Below are positions 1 to 8,128 of a DNA stretch of 45,827 nucleotides, in pieces. Numbering within the stretch: the first letter of the stretch is position 1; each line of letters begins with the position of its first letter. The position numbers were made by a program, and so were the translations under genes. The DNA lies in the NCBI GenBank assembly GCA_016870995.1, contig VFZU01000038.1, positions 1 through 45,827 on the forward strand, given 5' to 3'. The notes beneath the pieces are model-generated. The model did no database searches, was not told the DNA's origin, and was given only the letters and a program-made list of their open reading frames with translations. This stretch comes from Acidobacteriota bacterium (GTDB lineage Bacteria; Acidobacteriota; Terriglobia; Bryobacterales; Bryobacteraceae).

Positions 1-64
1 CCAGTTACTGGGCCAGTTGCAACAGGCCGATGCGGGCTTTGATAAGCTTCTGTGTGTCGCTCAT
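1..64 (-). pseudogene. IS481-type transposase, N-terminal fragment with early stop
   Basis: The minus strand has an ATG at 64 preceded by an AAAGGA-like ribosome binding site about eight bases upstream. It reads MSDTQKLIKARIGLLQLAQ and then meets TAA at 7-5, after which the same frame continues with Leu. From memory, this is the N-terminus of IS481/integrase-core transposases, where the stop position is normally Gln (CAA) and the protein continues with a helix-turn-helix. The rest lies outside the window, so the single CAA-to-TAA change is what can be seen. I infer a disabled insertion sequence whose 5' end points into this window. Recognition rests on 19 residues only. Confidence 0.55.
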
Positions 65-136
65 GAGTGGTGTCCTTTCGGGGGTGATTTAGGGTTTTGG
101 AAGATTCCAAATCTATCACCGCAAGGACCCGCTCGG

Positions 137-201
137 AGCGGTTTGGGGCCTCCGGCTATGGTCGGGCTAAACCCTCCCTTCGCCTACGTCCCCAAACCGC
201 T
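137..201. repeat. 12-bp inverted repeat with 41-bp loop
   Basis: AGCGGTTTGGGG at 137-148 is exactly complementary to CCCCAAACCGCT at 190-201. The loop is about 41 bases. It sits between the broken transposase start and the probable end of that element, so it may be a subterminal structure of the insertion sequence or an unrelated small palindromic element. No function can be assigned from one copy. Confidence 0.6.
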
Positions 202-368
202 GTTCCCCATCAATGTGTCCGCTCATCTCCCGCTAACTTCAGAGTGAGAATGTGACGTGTTTGTGGTGTCATGTCAGTCAAACTAACCCAGGCTCGGCGA
301 AACTCTTTCTAACCATGCCCTGCAATCCATCTAACGGGTTAATTGATTGAAAACAAACATTTTGTCGT

Positions 369-403
369 TTAATCTGACATGAGTTTCCGCCTACAATAAA
401 CAC
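369..403 (+). promoter_or_regulatory. Putative promoter of the winged-helix regulator gene
   Basis: TACAAT at 392-397 is a good -10 hexamer and ends six bases before the ATG at 404. A weak -35 candidate, TTAATC at 369-374, lies 17 bp upstream. If used, transcription would begin at or very near the start codon, giving a leaderless message; no Shine-Dalgarno sequence is visible before 404. An alternative upstream TTGATT/TTGAAA at 343-352 could act with TTTAAT near 368. Confidence 0.35.
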
Positions 404-2521
404 ATGGAATCGTCACCGCAGCGTCAGTATCGCTCCGGCCCCTTCCACTTTAGTCCTGACAGGGGTATTCTCACCAAGTCCGGCAGCCTGATCCGGCTCC
501 AGGATCAACCCGCCCGCATCCTCACCATCCTTCTCGAACGACCCGGCGAAATGGTCACCCGCCAGGACATCCAGGATCTCCTTTGGCCAGACGGCATCAA
601 TGTCGATTTCGAAAGTGGCATCAACTCTTCCGTGCGGCGCCTTCGGCAAGCCCTTCTCGATGAAGCCGATCGCCCGGGATATATTGACACAATTCCTCGC
701 CGTGGCTATCGGTTCCTGGCGGTTGTCGAAGTCACGCAGCCACATCTACAGCCACCCCCACCTCAAACACTCCCCGCGCCTCCTCCACCCCGCCGCCGAT
801 CCTTGCTCTACGCCTCTGTCGCCCTCGCCACTTCCGGCGCCGCCACAGTCGCCTCGACCTTACTTCGCAAGCCTGCCAAACCTCTCGGCGTCCGCTCCTC
901 CATCCTGCTTCCGCCTCCCCAATCGATCGCTCGCAGCACTGGCAAAATAGCCGCCATTTCAGCCGACGGGCAACAACTCGCCTACATCGCCAACCACGCC
1001 AACCGTCCTCAAGCCATACTCAGGGATCTCGTATCAGGAAAATCCCAACCTCTTTCTGATTTCCAAGATCCGGTATCCTTGCAGTTCCTCGAATCCTCCC
1101 AGTCCCTGGTCCTCGCGAGGAACTCAGGCCTCTACCGCAGAGATGGCTCAAATATCAGAAAACTGTATTCTTGGCCGTTTCGCCCTGGCGTCATATCGGT
1201 GCGAGCCACCTCCAGCGGCGACTTGCTTTTCCCGGTTCCTCTGAAGATTCCCGGCCCTGCTCAATCGGGCCTTGCCTCTGCCTGCGCCATCTGGCTAAAA
1301 TCAGCAGCCCAGCCTCGGGTCCTCGACATCCCCTACGGCGGCAAGGGCCTTGAAACACTCATCCCTCAAGATCTCCTGGACCAACACTACCTGCTTTACT
1401 CGTCCGTCCTCGGCCCACAGGCGAGATCTCTCCGCTGCCTGGATCTCACCACCGGAGCCACCAAAGAACTGCTAACTCCCGCCATGGGCGGACGCTTTCT
1501 CAATGACGGCAGAATCCTCTACTTCTGGGCAGGCAGTCTCTACATCTCAGGGTTCGATCGCGACCAGATGAAGCTCACCGGGCAACCGCGAGCCATCCTT
1601 TCCGGCGTTGCCAACGCTGGCTGGACTGGCCCGGATGCCGACCTGTCCGATGACGGCACTCTTGTATTCGTCCCTGAAAACACCTTGCCAGACTGGAAAC
1701 CCGTTTGGGTCGGCCTCGACGGAAAATCGACTCCGCTTCAGGTTCCGCCCGGCCCCTTCCACGTTGCGGATATCTCGAGCGACTCGCGCTATCTGCTCCT
1801 CTTTCGCTACGAACTTCAAACCGGTGCCACCGTCGAGCTCATCTCAGACGTCGAACCCTACGCTTGCTTCTCTCCCGATAGCAAGCGCATCGCCTTCAGC
1901 CGCACCCGTCCCGCAGATTGGCTCCCCGGCCTCCATGTACTCAATATCGAATCTCGCAAAGTCGAATGGGATCTGCCTTTCACTGGCCTCGCTCAGTACC
2001 CGATCCAATGGCCCCAAAACTCAAATCGCCTCCTATTCGCCGAGGGCTTCCACCCAACCACCAATATCGATGCTTACAGCGTTAACTTTGGTGATGCAAA
2101 GTCCCTCCGCCTCCTCGCCGGCGGGCAACACTCTCAAATCCATCCCCGCCTCTCCCCAAATCTCCGTTGGCTCGCCTTTTCCAATCGTTCCAGCGGCGGT
2201 GAGATCGTCATACAGAACATCGAAAACCCAAACCAGGCAGCCATCACCATTCCCGGTCTAGGAGTTGCCCCCGTCTGGTCTCAAGATGGCTCTACCCTCT
2301 ATTACCGCTCCGGCAGTGAGATCCGTCAGGTCCGCTTCACCGAGGGTAAGCTCTCCCCATCCAGTGTTCTGTTCGAAGGCGATTTCGTGGAACCCAATCA
2401 TTGGCATCCTCTCTCTGTCTTCGACCAGAGCCGGAATCGCTTCCTGTTGTCGAAGAAGCCTCAAATCGAAGCCCCCAATCGGATTGACATCATCACCAAT
2501 TGGATCTCCCCCCTGGGCTAG
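404..2521 (+). CDS. Winged-helix transcriptional regulator with membrane anchor and beta-propeller
   Basis: The 705-residue protein has an OmpR/PhoB-type winged-helix DNA-binding domain at about residues 8-108 (it ends in the typical ...IDTIPRRGYRF strand), a proline-rich linker, one membrane segment at about 133-154, and a long C-terminal region with repeated TolB/WD40-like blades (for example ISADGQQLAYIA, FSPDSKRIAFSR, LSPNLRWLAFS). This is a CadC-like one-component architecture: cytoplasmic DNA binding and an extracytoplasmic propeller that presumably senses a ligand. Such proteins are abundant in Acidobacteria. There is no receiver domain. It lies 18 bp upstream of murA on the same strand, which may be chance. 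The signal sensed and the target genes cannot be told from sequence. Confidence 0.85.
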   Translation: MESSPQRQYRSGPFHFSPDRGILTKSGSLIRLQDQPARILTILLERPGEMVTRQDIQDLLWPDGINVDFESGINSSVRRLRQALLDEADRPGYIDTIPRRGYRFLAVVEVTQPHLQPPPPQTLPAPPPPRRRSLLYASVALATSGAATVASTLLRKPAKPLGVRSSILLPPPQSIARSTGKIAAISADGQQLAYIANHANRPQAILRDLVSGKSQPLSDFQDPVSLQFLESSQSLVLARNSGLYRRDGSNIRKLYSWPFRPGVISVRATSSGDLLFPVPLKIPGPAQSGLASACAIWLKSAAQPRVLDIPYGGKGLETLIPQDLLDQHYLLYSSVLGPQARSLRCLDLTTGATKELLTPAMGGRFLNDGRILYFWAGSLYISGFDRDQMKLTGQPRAILSGVANAGWTGPDADLSDDGTLVFVPENTLPDWKPVWVGLDGKSTPLQVPPGPFHVADISSDSRYLLLFRYELQTGATVELISDVEPYACFSPDSKRIAFSRTRPADWLPGLHVLNIESRKVEWDLPFTGLAQYPIQWPQNSNRLLFAEGFHPTTNIDAYSVNFGDAKSLRLLAGGQHSQIHPRLSPNLRWLAFSNRSSGGEIVIQNIENPNQAAITIPGLGVAPVWSQDGSTLYYRSGSEIRQVRFTEGKLSPSSVLFEGDFVEPNHWHPLSVFDQSRNRFLLSKKPQIEAPNRIDIITNWISPLG

Positions 2522-2539
2522 CCTAAAGAGAACAACGCA

Positions 2540-3793
2540 ATGGATAAATTTCGCATCATCGGCAGGCAATCCCTTGCCGGCACGCTCCCCGTCAGCGGCT
2601 CAAAAAATTCTTCCCTCCCAGCAATTGCCGCCTGCCTCCTCACCGCCGAACCCGTCACCCTCCACCGCGTCCCGCAGGTCCGCGACATCGCCACCATGCT
2701 CAAGCTACTCGAGTTCAACGGGGCCACAGTCGAACGCTTCCCCAATGGTTCCGTGCGGATCGAAGCCAAAACGATTACCAACCCCGAGGCGCCTTACGAA
2801 ATCGTCAAAACCATGCGCGCCTCAAGCCTCGTGCTCGGCCCTCTCGCCGCTCGCACCGGCACCGCCCGCGTCTCCGTCCCCGGAGGCTGCTCGATCGGTG
2901 CCCGCCCCATCAACCTCCACATCAACGGCCTCGAGCACCTCGGCGCCACTGTCCATCAGGAACACGGCAACATCGAAGCCTCTGCCCCCAATGGCCTCCA
3001 TGGCAACACCGTCCACTTTGAGCGCATCACCGTCACCGGCACAGAAGACCTCATGATGGCGGCCGCCCTCGCCAAGGGCACCACCGTCCTCGAGAACGCC
3101 GCCCGCGAACCCGAAGTCGTCGACCTCGCCGAACTCCTCACCAAGATGGGTGCACAAATCTCCGGCGCCGGCACCTCCCGCATTGTCATTGAAGGCGTCA
3201 AGCAACTCCATGGCGCCGAGCACACCATCATCCCCGATCGCATCGAAGCAGGCACACTCCTCATCGCCGGCATCATGACCAACTCCGAGGTCACCGTCAC
3301 CGATTGCATCCCGGAACACTTCACCGCACTGCTCAACAAACTCCGCCAGGCCGGCGCCCGCATCGACGCGAGCGACACCGCCGTCCAAACCCGCCCCTCC
3401 AGCCGCCTCCGCAGCGTTGACATGACCACTGAAGAACACCCCGGCTTCGCCACCGACCTTCAAGCCCAGTTCATGGCCCTGATGACTGTCTCCTCAGGCA
3501 TTAGCTTCATCACCGAGAACATCTTCGAGAACCGCTTCATGCACGTCCCCGAGCTGGCCCGCATGGGTGCCAACATCCGCATCGAAGGCCGCCAGGCAAT
3601 CGTTGCTGGCCCAAGCGACCTCACCGGTGCTCAGGTCATGTGCTCCGACCTCCGCGCCAGCGCCTCCCTGGTCCTGACCGCCCTCGTCGCCCGAGGTGAA
3701 TCCATCCTCGATCGCGTTTATCATATGGATCGAGGCTACGAGCGAATCGAAGCCAAACTCGCCGCCGCCGGTGCTCACATCGAACGCATCTAA
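2540..3793 (+). CDS. murA: UDP-N-acetylglucosamine 1-carboxyvinyltransferase
   Basis: This 417-residue protein catalyses the first committed step of peptidoglycan synthesis, transferring enolpyruvate from PEP to UDP-GlcNAc in the cytoplasm. Conserved features include Lys22-Asn23 in GSKNSSLP, the loop GGCSIGARP with catalytic Cys117, and the C-terminal [13 protein letters not shown] and [13 protein letters not shown] segments. Length matches the family. The loop cysteine, the residue alkylated by fosfomycin in E. coli MurA, is present rather than the aspartate of naturally resistant enzymes, so sensitivity of the enzyme is expected. The start has an AAAGAGAA purine-rich sequence just upstream. 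A rhodanese gene follows 13 bp downstream and is probably co-transcribed. Confidence 0.96.
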   Translation: MDKFRIIGRQSLAGTLPVSGSKNSSLPAIAACLLTAEPVTLHRVPQVRDIATMLKLLEFNGATVERFPNGSVRIEAKTITNPEAPYEIVKTMRASSLVLGPLAARTGTARVSVPGGCSIGARPINLHINGLEHLGATVHQEHGNIEASAPNGLHGNTVHFERITVTGTEDLMMAAALAKGTTVLENAAREPEVVDLAELLTKMGAQISGAGTSRIVIEGVKQLHGAEHTIIPDRIEAGTLLIAGIMTNSEVTVTDCIPEHFTALLNKLRQAGARIDASDTAVQTRPSSRLRSVDMTTEEHPGFATDLQAQFMALMTVSSGISFITENIFENRFMHVPELARMGANIRIEGRQAIVAGPSDLTGAQVMCSDLRASASLVLTALVARGESILDRVYHMDRGYERIEAKLAAAGAHIERI

Positions 3794-3806
3794 GGAAACG
3801 AACCCA

Positions 3807-4175
3807 ATGCAACACAACCCCGGATTCCTCGCCCTGGTCAACGACGCCAAATCTCGCGTCAAAGAAATCGACCTCGCCCAGTACAAAGAGCTCCACGCCT
3901 CAGGTGAGCCCCACATTCTGATCGACACCCGTGAAGAAAGCGAATTCGCTGCCGGCCACGTCAAGGGCGCACTCCACCTCGGCAAAGGCGTCATCGAACG
4001 CGATATAGAAACCAAAGTCCCCGACAAGTCCGCGAAGCTGGTTCTCTATTGCGGCGGCGGCTTCCGTTCTGCCCTGGTCGCTGACAATCTGCTCAAGATG
4101 GGCTACACGCAACCCATTAGCCTGGATGGCGGCTGGCGCGCGCTGAAAGAATCGGGCCTCGAGCTAGAGAAGTAG
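3807..4175 (+). CDS. Rhodanese-domain sulfurtransferase
   Basis: A single rhodanese domain of 122 residues. The start at 3807 is chosen because it follows the murA stop by 13 bp with an AAGGAAA ribosome binding site; the open frame reaches back into murA but that part is a shadow. Motifs seen are IDTREESEFAAGHVKGALHL and the active-site loop YCGGGFRSA with Cys82 in a persulfide-accepting position. Single-domain rhodaneses carry sulfane sulfur for thiolation, detoxification or cofactor synthesis; the partner is unknown. No signal peptide is seen, so a cytoplasmic location is likely. Its last 12 bases overlap the end of the convergent small membrane protein gene. Confidence 0.88.
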   Translation: MQHNPGFLALVNDAKSRVKEIDLAQYKELHASGEPHILIDTREESEFAAGHVKGALHLGKGVIERDIETKVPDKSAKLVLYCGGGFRSALVADNLLKMGYTQPISLDGGWRALKESGLELEK

Positions 4176-4466
4176 CGAGAGCAAGCGATAGATGATCAGC
4201 ATCAACAGCACACACTCAGCCAACTGAACCGTCTTTAATAACCAACCCGCTAGAAATTCAAACCGGATAAACATTGCCGCGAGGATTGCCGCGAACACTA
4301 CGTTTTGGCTCAAGCCCTCGGGGTAGAGCTGAAGGTGCAGCACTACGAACGCGTAGTACACAAGTGGCCAGTTGCTATCTTGCGACGTGGTCGAATAGCG
4401 GAAGTAAATGATACCCACCGTCATCGCTATGAGCAGGCAGGTACTGAGCCAAAAGCCGTCAATCAT
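4164..4466 (-). CDS. Small hydrophobic membrane protein, unknown function
   Basis: This 100-residue protein has three to four hydrophobic segments, beginning at residues 5-21 and ending with a long stretch near 75-100. No motif or family was recognised. Its ATG lies three bases after the stop of the outer-membrane barrel gene on the same strand, so it is probably the last gene of the cytochrome/barrel operon, although composition alone cannot link it to that system. It overlaps the 3' end of the rhodanese gene by 12 bp in a tail-to-tail arrangement. Real-gene status is supported by spacing and coherent hydrophobicity only. Confidence 0.55.
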   Translation of the reverse strand: MIDGFWLSTCLLIAMTVGIIYFRYSTTSQDSNWPLVYYAFVVLHLQLYPEGLSQNVVFAAILAAMFIRFEFLAGWLLKTVQLAECVLLMLIIYRLLSLLL

Positions 4467-4469
4467 GAG

Positions 4470-6419
4470 TTAGAAAGTCCATAACACGCTGAGAAACCCC
4501 GTGTGAGCACGGTAGTTTTGCAGCTGTAGAATCTTCTCGGTATAGTCATAGTGTTGATAGCCGAAGTTGCCGCGGAGTTTCTCATTGATTCGATAGCTGA
4601 GCCGAACCTGCGGAGAAACAAACGTCAACGGAAACACTTGCGCCGCAAGCAATGCCGGTTGCGTTGTAAACCCGGCCCCCGATCCTGCCGTATCACGGTT
4701 CGAAGAGAAGCCTGCATAGACGTCGAGTTTCTTGGCAACGACAGTCCGCACACCGGCGTGTGCCGCATGCACATTCGACAGGAAGAACGAAGAATCTCTG
4801 TCCACCTGATTGAAATTCAGAAAGTAGGCGATCCCGGTCACCGTATCCAGATGCAGCTTCTGGTAGCCCGCATCCACAGCGAAGCGGGTGCTCGGGGTCC
4901 AGGATCCATCAACCGTATAGTTGCGAGCTCGTGAAGAATGACGGAACAAACTCACTGAGTTAAAGTTCACGCTATTGCGCGTCTGCGCAGCCACACGGAA
5001 GTACTTCTGCTTGTATTCGGCCCGCGCGCCAAACGCATGGTAGTCTTTCTCGCTGGTTGTGTAGAACGGACGGTTCTGCCGGCCAATTTCGCCGTCAGCC
5101 ACGATCGTCAGCCCTTTGATGGGCCGCAGCCGGAAGCCAGCCGTGCCCGCATTCAAGCGGTTCGACTGCTCTCCCCGTGCCTGATCAATGAAGCCAGCAT
5201 CATTCAGCAACTCAGTCGATCGAATGCGACGGTCGCTGAACTGGTAACCGCCCTGCACCGACAACCAGGGCTTCAATGCCACATCGAGCAACGTCGAATT
5301 CGTGACCGCTCGAATACCAAGAAACTGGAAGTTAGCCACTGTGCTATCAAGCGTTCCATTCGTCAACTGACGGATCGTGCTGTCCCCCTCCATCTTCGTC
5401 TGATGGAAGGCTGTATGGTTCGAGATCGTAATCCGGCTCGTCGGTAAAATCGAAAACGAAAGGTTCGCCGCCGTCACAGGCCGGCGCGCGTCACCAAATA
5501 CGAGCGTCTGCACATTGCGCGCTCCGCCGCGCACGGCTCCATTCGCCACCTCATCGAAAATGAAATTGCGGTTGCCGTTCGAGTGTGTGAATCGAGCGTT
5601 CACAGTAAACCACTTGGCAGCTTCGGTGAACAGGTTCACCCGCCAGTGCGGCGTCGAGCCGTGATAAGGATGATCCCGCCTGAAGTTAGCAAGCGTTGTA
5701 TTCGTCACCAGGGGATCGAGCGGCGTACCCGGCTGATCGAGAAATCCGCGCGTGTCTTCCTTGAAAAATTCCCAGCCGCGCTGCCAAAACAGCTTCATAC
5801 CAGCAAACTGTGCCTGTCCACCAAAGCGAAACTCGTTCTGCTTGCGGCGCACGTTTTCAAAGAACGGAAAGATGTTGCCCCTCGTGTCGAACAGGTTCAC
5901 GGTCGATAGCGCTGGCCCGCTCTGGTTGTTTCCCGAGAAGCCGCCGAAGAACTGTATTTTCTTGCCAGGGAACAACGTGAACTGATGGTCCTGCATGCGC
6001 CGTTCGAGATTCTGGAAGTGCTGCCCGAACGCAATCGTGAGTCCCGGGTTGAAGTAGTCGTTCAGCCGCCAGGTCAACTCATAGCGATACCGCCGGTTCT
6101 TCTCGACACGCATCGATGCGAATTGGTACGGGTCGTTGCCCAACCCTTGCGTGTTGAGGATGATCTCGTCGAAGTACTTTCCTTTGCCGTTGCGCGAGTT
6201 CACAGTCAGGGAAGTACCCAACACGCGAACACCATTCAGAAAGTTCACATCGCTGCGGTATTTGCCTCGATTGCCATCCACATTCGCAAATCGATAACCG
6301 GTCTCAAACGATTGCCGTACGTTGTAATCACCGATCGTATTGCCTCTCGGCACTCCAACGGGTTCCACGGTCGGCGCAACCGTTTGCTGGGCGAGTAAGG
6401 CGAGCAACAGGATGTTCAT
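4470..6419 (-). CDS. Outer-membrane beta-barrel protein, MtrB/PioB-like porin candidate
   Basis: A 649-residue protein with a short signal peptide (MNILLLALLAQQ...) when started at 6419. That start is preferred over the upstream in-frame one because its ATG overlaps the TGA of the cytochrome gene (ATGA at 6419-6416), a classical translational coupling. The body is a long series of alternating, aromatic-rich strands and charged loops, for example RYRYELTWRLNDYFNP and NFGYQHYDYTE, ending in Phe, as outer-membrane barrels do. Coupling to a ten-heme cytochrome suggests the sheath of a porin-cytochrome conduit of the MtrA-MtrB or PioA-PioB type. The family assignment is an inference from context and barrel-like sequence; the N-terminal CxxC of Shewanella MtrB is not visible. 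Confidence 0.68.
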   Translation of the reverse strand: MNILLLALLAQQTVAPTVEPVGVPRGNTIGDYNVRQSFETGYRFANVDGNRGKYRSDVNFLNGVRVLGTSLTVNSRNGKGKYFDEIILNTQGLGNDPYQFASMRVEKNRRYRYELTWRLNDYFNPGLTIAFGQHFQNLERRMQDHQFTLFPGKKIQFFGGFSGNNQSGPALSTVNLFDTRGNIFPFFENVRRKQNEFRFGGQAQFAGMKLFWQRGWEFFKEDTRGFLDQPGTPLDPLVTNTTLANFRRDHPYHGSTPHWRVNLFTEAAKWFTVNARFTHSNGNRNFIFDEVANGAVRGGARNVQTLVFGDARRPVTAANLSFSILPTSRITISNHTAFHQTKMEGDSTIRQLTNGTLDSTVANFQFLGIRAVTNSTLLDVALKPWLSVQGGYQFSDRRIRSTELLNDAGFIDQARGEQSNRLNAGTAGFRLRPIKGLTIVADGEIGRQNRPFYTTSEKDYHAFGARAEYKQKYFRVAAQTRNSVNFNSVSLFRHSSRARNYTVDGSWTPSTRFAVDAGYQKLHLDTVTGIAYFLNFNQVDRDSSFFLSNVHAAHAGVRTVVAKKLDVYAGFSSNRDTAGSGAGFTTQPALLAAQVFPLTFVSPQVRLSYRINEKLRGNFGYQHYDYTEKILQLQNYRAHTGFLSVLWTF

Positions 6420-7399
6420 CGTAGAAAGCTCGCATGTGAATTCGATCCGTGAATCCGGGCATGGCACACGATGCAGTTCTGATACTTCGGGTCGGTCAAA
6501 GAGTGCGTCGGCGGGGTCAACTGGATGCCATCGCCCTGGCGTCCAAAGTTCCCTGCGCCGTTATGACACTCGAGGCAAAGTGTAAACACCTGCGGTCGCT
6601 TCAAGAGCCTCGCATTCATTCCGCCATGCGCAACGTGGCACGAGGCGCATCCATCCACTCTCACTGCGGCATGTTCGAAAACGAAAGGCCCACGCTTGTC
6701 GACATGGCACTTCATGCAGGGCTCTTCATTCTGCAAGCCCTGAGCCATCATCCGCGGCCGGGCGCTCATCTTCCAGGTCGGCGCCTCTGCGCCATGTGGA
6801 TTGTGGCAATCCGAGCACTGCATGAAACCTTCGTTGACACGATGCTTCACCGGCATCGAAAACTGTGCGCGTATGTTCTGGTGGCAGCCGTAACAAAGAT
6901 CCGTTTGTGGTTTCGCGAGAAGTTGCTTCGGCGTCGCTGACTTATGGATTGAGTGGCAGTTAGTACAAACCACATCCGCCGTAGTGTGCGAACTGCGCCG
7001 GATGTTTGCTCGCCCCATCTGTTGCGTGTGGCACTGCAGGCAGTTATCAAGGATCTTCTTGGGCTGCATCTGGGAGAACGCGATGATCTTGGTCTTGTCT
7101 CCCTTGGCCTCAATGTGAGCTTTGCCTGGACCGTGACAACTCTCGCAACCCTTCTGCTCAAACTTCAGCTTCTCGTCAGTAGTCGACTTGAAGTGAGCGT
7201 TGCGAAAGAAAGCAGCTGAAATGTCCGGGTGACAGCCCCGGCACATAATGCTTCCGGCATAACCCGGAGGTGGAGGACTGCTCTTTGGACTCTGCGCGTT
7301 GGCGAGCAGACACACTAAGAGAAATTGAATCAGTCGTTTCAACAGAAAAACCCTATTGGGGCGATTATACGGCAGGAGGAGGCGATTCCGACTCGTCAT
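6416..7399 (-). CDS. Decaheme c-type cytochrome, DmsE/MtrA-like
   Basis: Ten CxxCH heme-binding motifs can be counted: CRGCH, CESCH, CLQCH, CTNCH, CYGCH, CSDCH, CMKCH, CASCH, CLECH and CIVCH. This number, the roughly 310-residue length and the spacing fit periplasmic DmsE/MtrA/PioA decahemes, which pass electrons across the outer membrane inside a barrel partner. A signal peptide core (LLKRLIQFLLVCLLANAQ) is present. The ATG at 7399 overlaps the upstream gene by 35 bp and adds 19 residues before the signal peptide; a TTG at 7342 would start exactly at the signal peptide and has AGGG eight bases upstream, so the true start may be 7342. The barrel gene follows with a 4-bp overlap. No outer-surface cytochrome is seen in the window. 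Confidence 0.92.
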   Translation of the reverse strand: MTSRNRLLLPYNRPNRVFLLKRLIQFLLVCLLANAQSPKSSPPPPGYAGSIMCRGCHPDISAAFFRNAHFKSTTDEKLKFEQKGCESCHGPGKAHIEAKGDKTKIIAFSQMQPKKILDNCLQCHTQQMGRANIRRSSHTTADVVCTNCHSIHKSATPKQLLAKPQTDLCYGCHQNIRAQFSMPVKHRVNEGFMQCSDCHNPHGAEAPTWKMSARPRMMAQGLQNEEPCMKCHVDKRGPFVFEHAAVRVDGCASCHVAHGGMNARLLKRPQVFTLCLECHNGAGNFGRQGDGIQLTPPTHSLTDPKYQNCIVCHARIHGSNSHASFLR

Positions 7400-7607
7400 T
7401 TTTGCTTGGTTGCTGCTCTCGTTTCAATTTTTCTTTGGCATAAGCCAACCATCTCTTGAGAAATCGGTCGAGCCACGGCAACTCTTCAGCTAGAATCATG
7501 AGCCCCGGTACAAAAAACACCCAACCCGGCATGATCGGGAGAATCAACCCAATGATCCCCAGAACAACCAGTCCAATTCCGCTCGCATATCGCAGGACCC
7601 GCTTCAC
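7365..7607 (-). CDS. Small transmembrane protein with PxMPGW segment
   Basis: An 80-residue protein starting at GTG 7607. Residues 9-44 form one or two hydrophobic helices around the sequence LILPIMPGWVFFVPG, followed by a basic, amphipathic tail (KRWLAYAKEKLKREQQ) and a proline/serine-rich end. This resembles the small PGPGW-type inner-membrane proteins of unknown function. Its 3' end overlaps the 5' end of the longest form of the decaheme cytochrome gene, so it is likely the first gene of that operon. No function can be given. Confidence 0.65.
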   Translation of the reverse strand: MKRVLRYASGIGLVVLGIIGLILPIMPGWVFFVPGLMILAEELPWLDRFLKRWLAYAKEKLKREQQPSKNDESESPPPAV

Positions 7608-7680
7608 TCTTACTATTGTGAACCATCCATGTAACGTAGTACTACTAGTCCTTTTTGACTATTCAATCTAGGTATTTTTC

Positions 7681-7719
7681 TTGACCTGACCTAAGGGTCC
7701 TTGTAGATTAAGCTGAACC
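7681..7719 (+). promoter_or_regulatory. Sigma-70 type promoter of the PilZ gene
   Basis: TTGACC at 7681-7686 and TAGATT at 7704-7709 are separated by exactly 17 bp, a strong consensus-like pair. The expected start of transcription is around 7716-7717, only three or four bases before the GTG at 7720, so the PilZ message would be practically leaderless. No Shine-Dalgarno sequence lies before the GTG. Confidence 0.6.
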
Positions 7720-8064
7720 GTGATCGAAAACCGTAAAAGCCAACGATTTGAGCTACGCCTCCCTTTCGAAGTGATCCGCAGCGGCCATCACTTCAGCAAT
7801 GCTCAGGGACATACTCTGAACATGTCTTCTAACGGCGTGCTCTTTGAACTGAATCAACCACTTCCTGTTGGAGAGATCATCGAGTATGCGATCACTCTCC
7901 CGACTGGCCAAGAGCCCGACGAAGACGTGCGTCTCCGTTGTATGGGCAAAGTGATTCGCAGCCACCAGAATTTCGCTGCGGCAACCATGGAGCGCTACGA
8001 GTTTGTGCGCACCAAGCCTTCTACGGGCGAAGTCCCACTCGAGGCCGGAGCCAGCGCCAGCTAG
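7720..8064 (+). CDS. PilZ-domain protein, probable c-di-GMP receptor
   Basis: This 114-residue protein is a stand-alone PilZ domain. The two ligand-binding motifs are in order: RxxxR at Arg5-Arg9 (RKSQR) and the (D/N)xSxxG motif as NMSSNG at 34-39. Because the first motif begins at residue 5, the GTG at 7720 must be the true start or very close to it. PilZ proteins change conformation on binding c-di-GMP and act on partner proteins in motility, exopolysaccharide or regulation; no cyclase or effector is adjacent. A strong promoter lies directly upstream. The next gene on the strand is a PP2C phosphatase behind a hairpin, so the two may be separately transcribed. Confidence 0.88.
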   Translation: MIENRKSQRFELRLPFEVIRSGHHFSNAQGHTLNMSSNGVLFELNQPLPVGEIIEYAITLPTGQEPDEDVRLRCMGKVIRSHQNFAAATMERYEFVRTKPSTGEVPLEAGASAS

Positions 8065-8074
8065 GCTCGTCATG

Positions 8075-8093
8075 CGCCATCCCGGGGATGGCG
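8075..8093. terminator. Hairpin after the PilZ gene
   Basis: CGCCATCC (8075-8082) and GGATGGCG (8086-8093) form a perfect 8-bp stem with a 3-base loop, 11 bases after the PilZ stop codon. No T-tract follows, so it may be a processing or stability hairpin rather than an intrinsic terminator. Confidence 0.4.
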
Positions 8094-8108
8094 GCACCTG
8101 TATTGGTT

Positions 8109-8114
8109 TATAAT
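8109..8114 (+). promoter_or_regulatory. TATAAT -10 element before the phosphatase gene
   Basis: A consensus TATAAT lies 15 bases upstream of ATG 8129 and six bases upstream of GTG 8120. The -35 region is not convincing. If this element is used, transcription would begin near 8121, which would exclude GTG 8120 and favour ATG 8129 as the start codon. Confidence 0.35.
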
Positions 8115-8128
8115 TCATTGTGCCGATC

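Larger units (their letters stand above)
65..403. other. Non-coding stretch between IS fragment and regulator gene
   Basis: No gene is supported here. The first half probably belongs to the untranslated end of the insertion sequence and holds a 12-bp inverted repeat (137-148 with 190-201). The second half, from about 250, is AT-richer and leads into the regulator gene at 404. I could not place the exact insertion-sequence end or a target duplication. The small plus-strand reading frame at 17-247 crosses the antisense of the transposase start and has no protein-like character. Confidence 0.5.
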
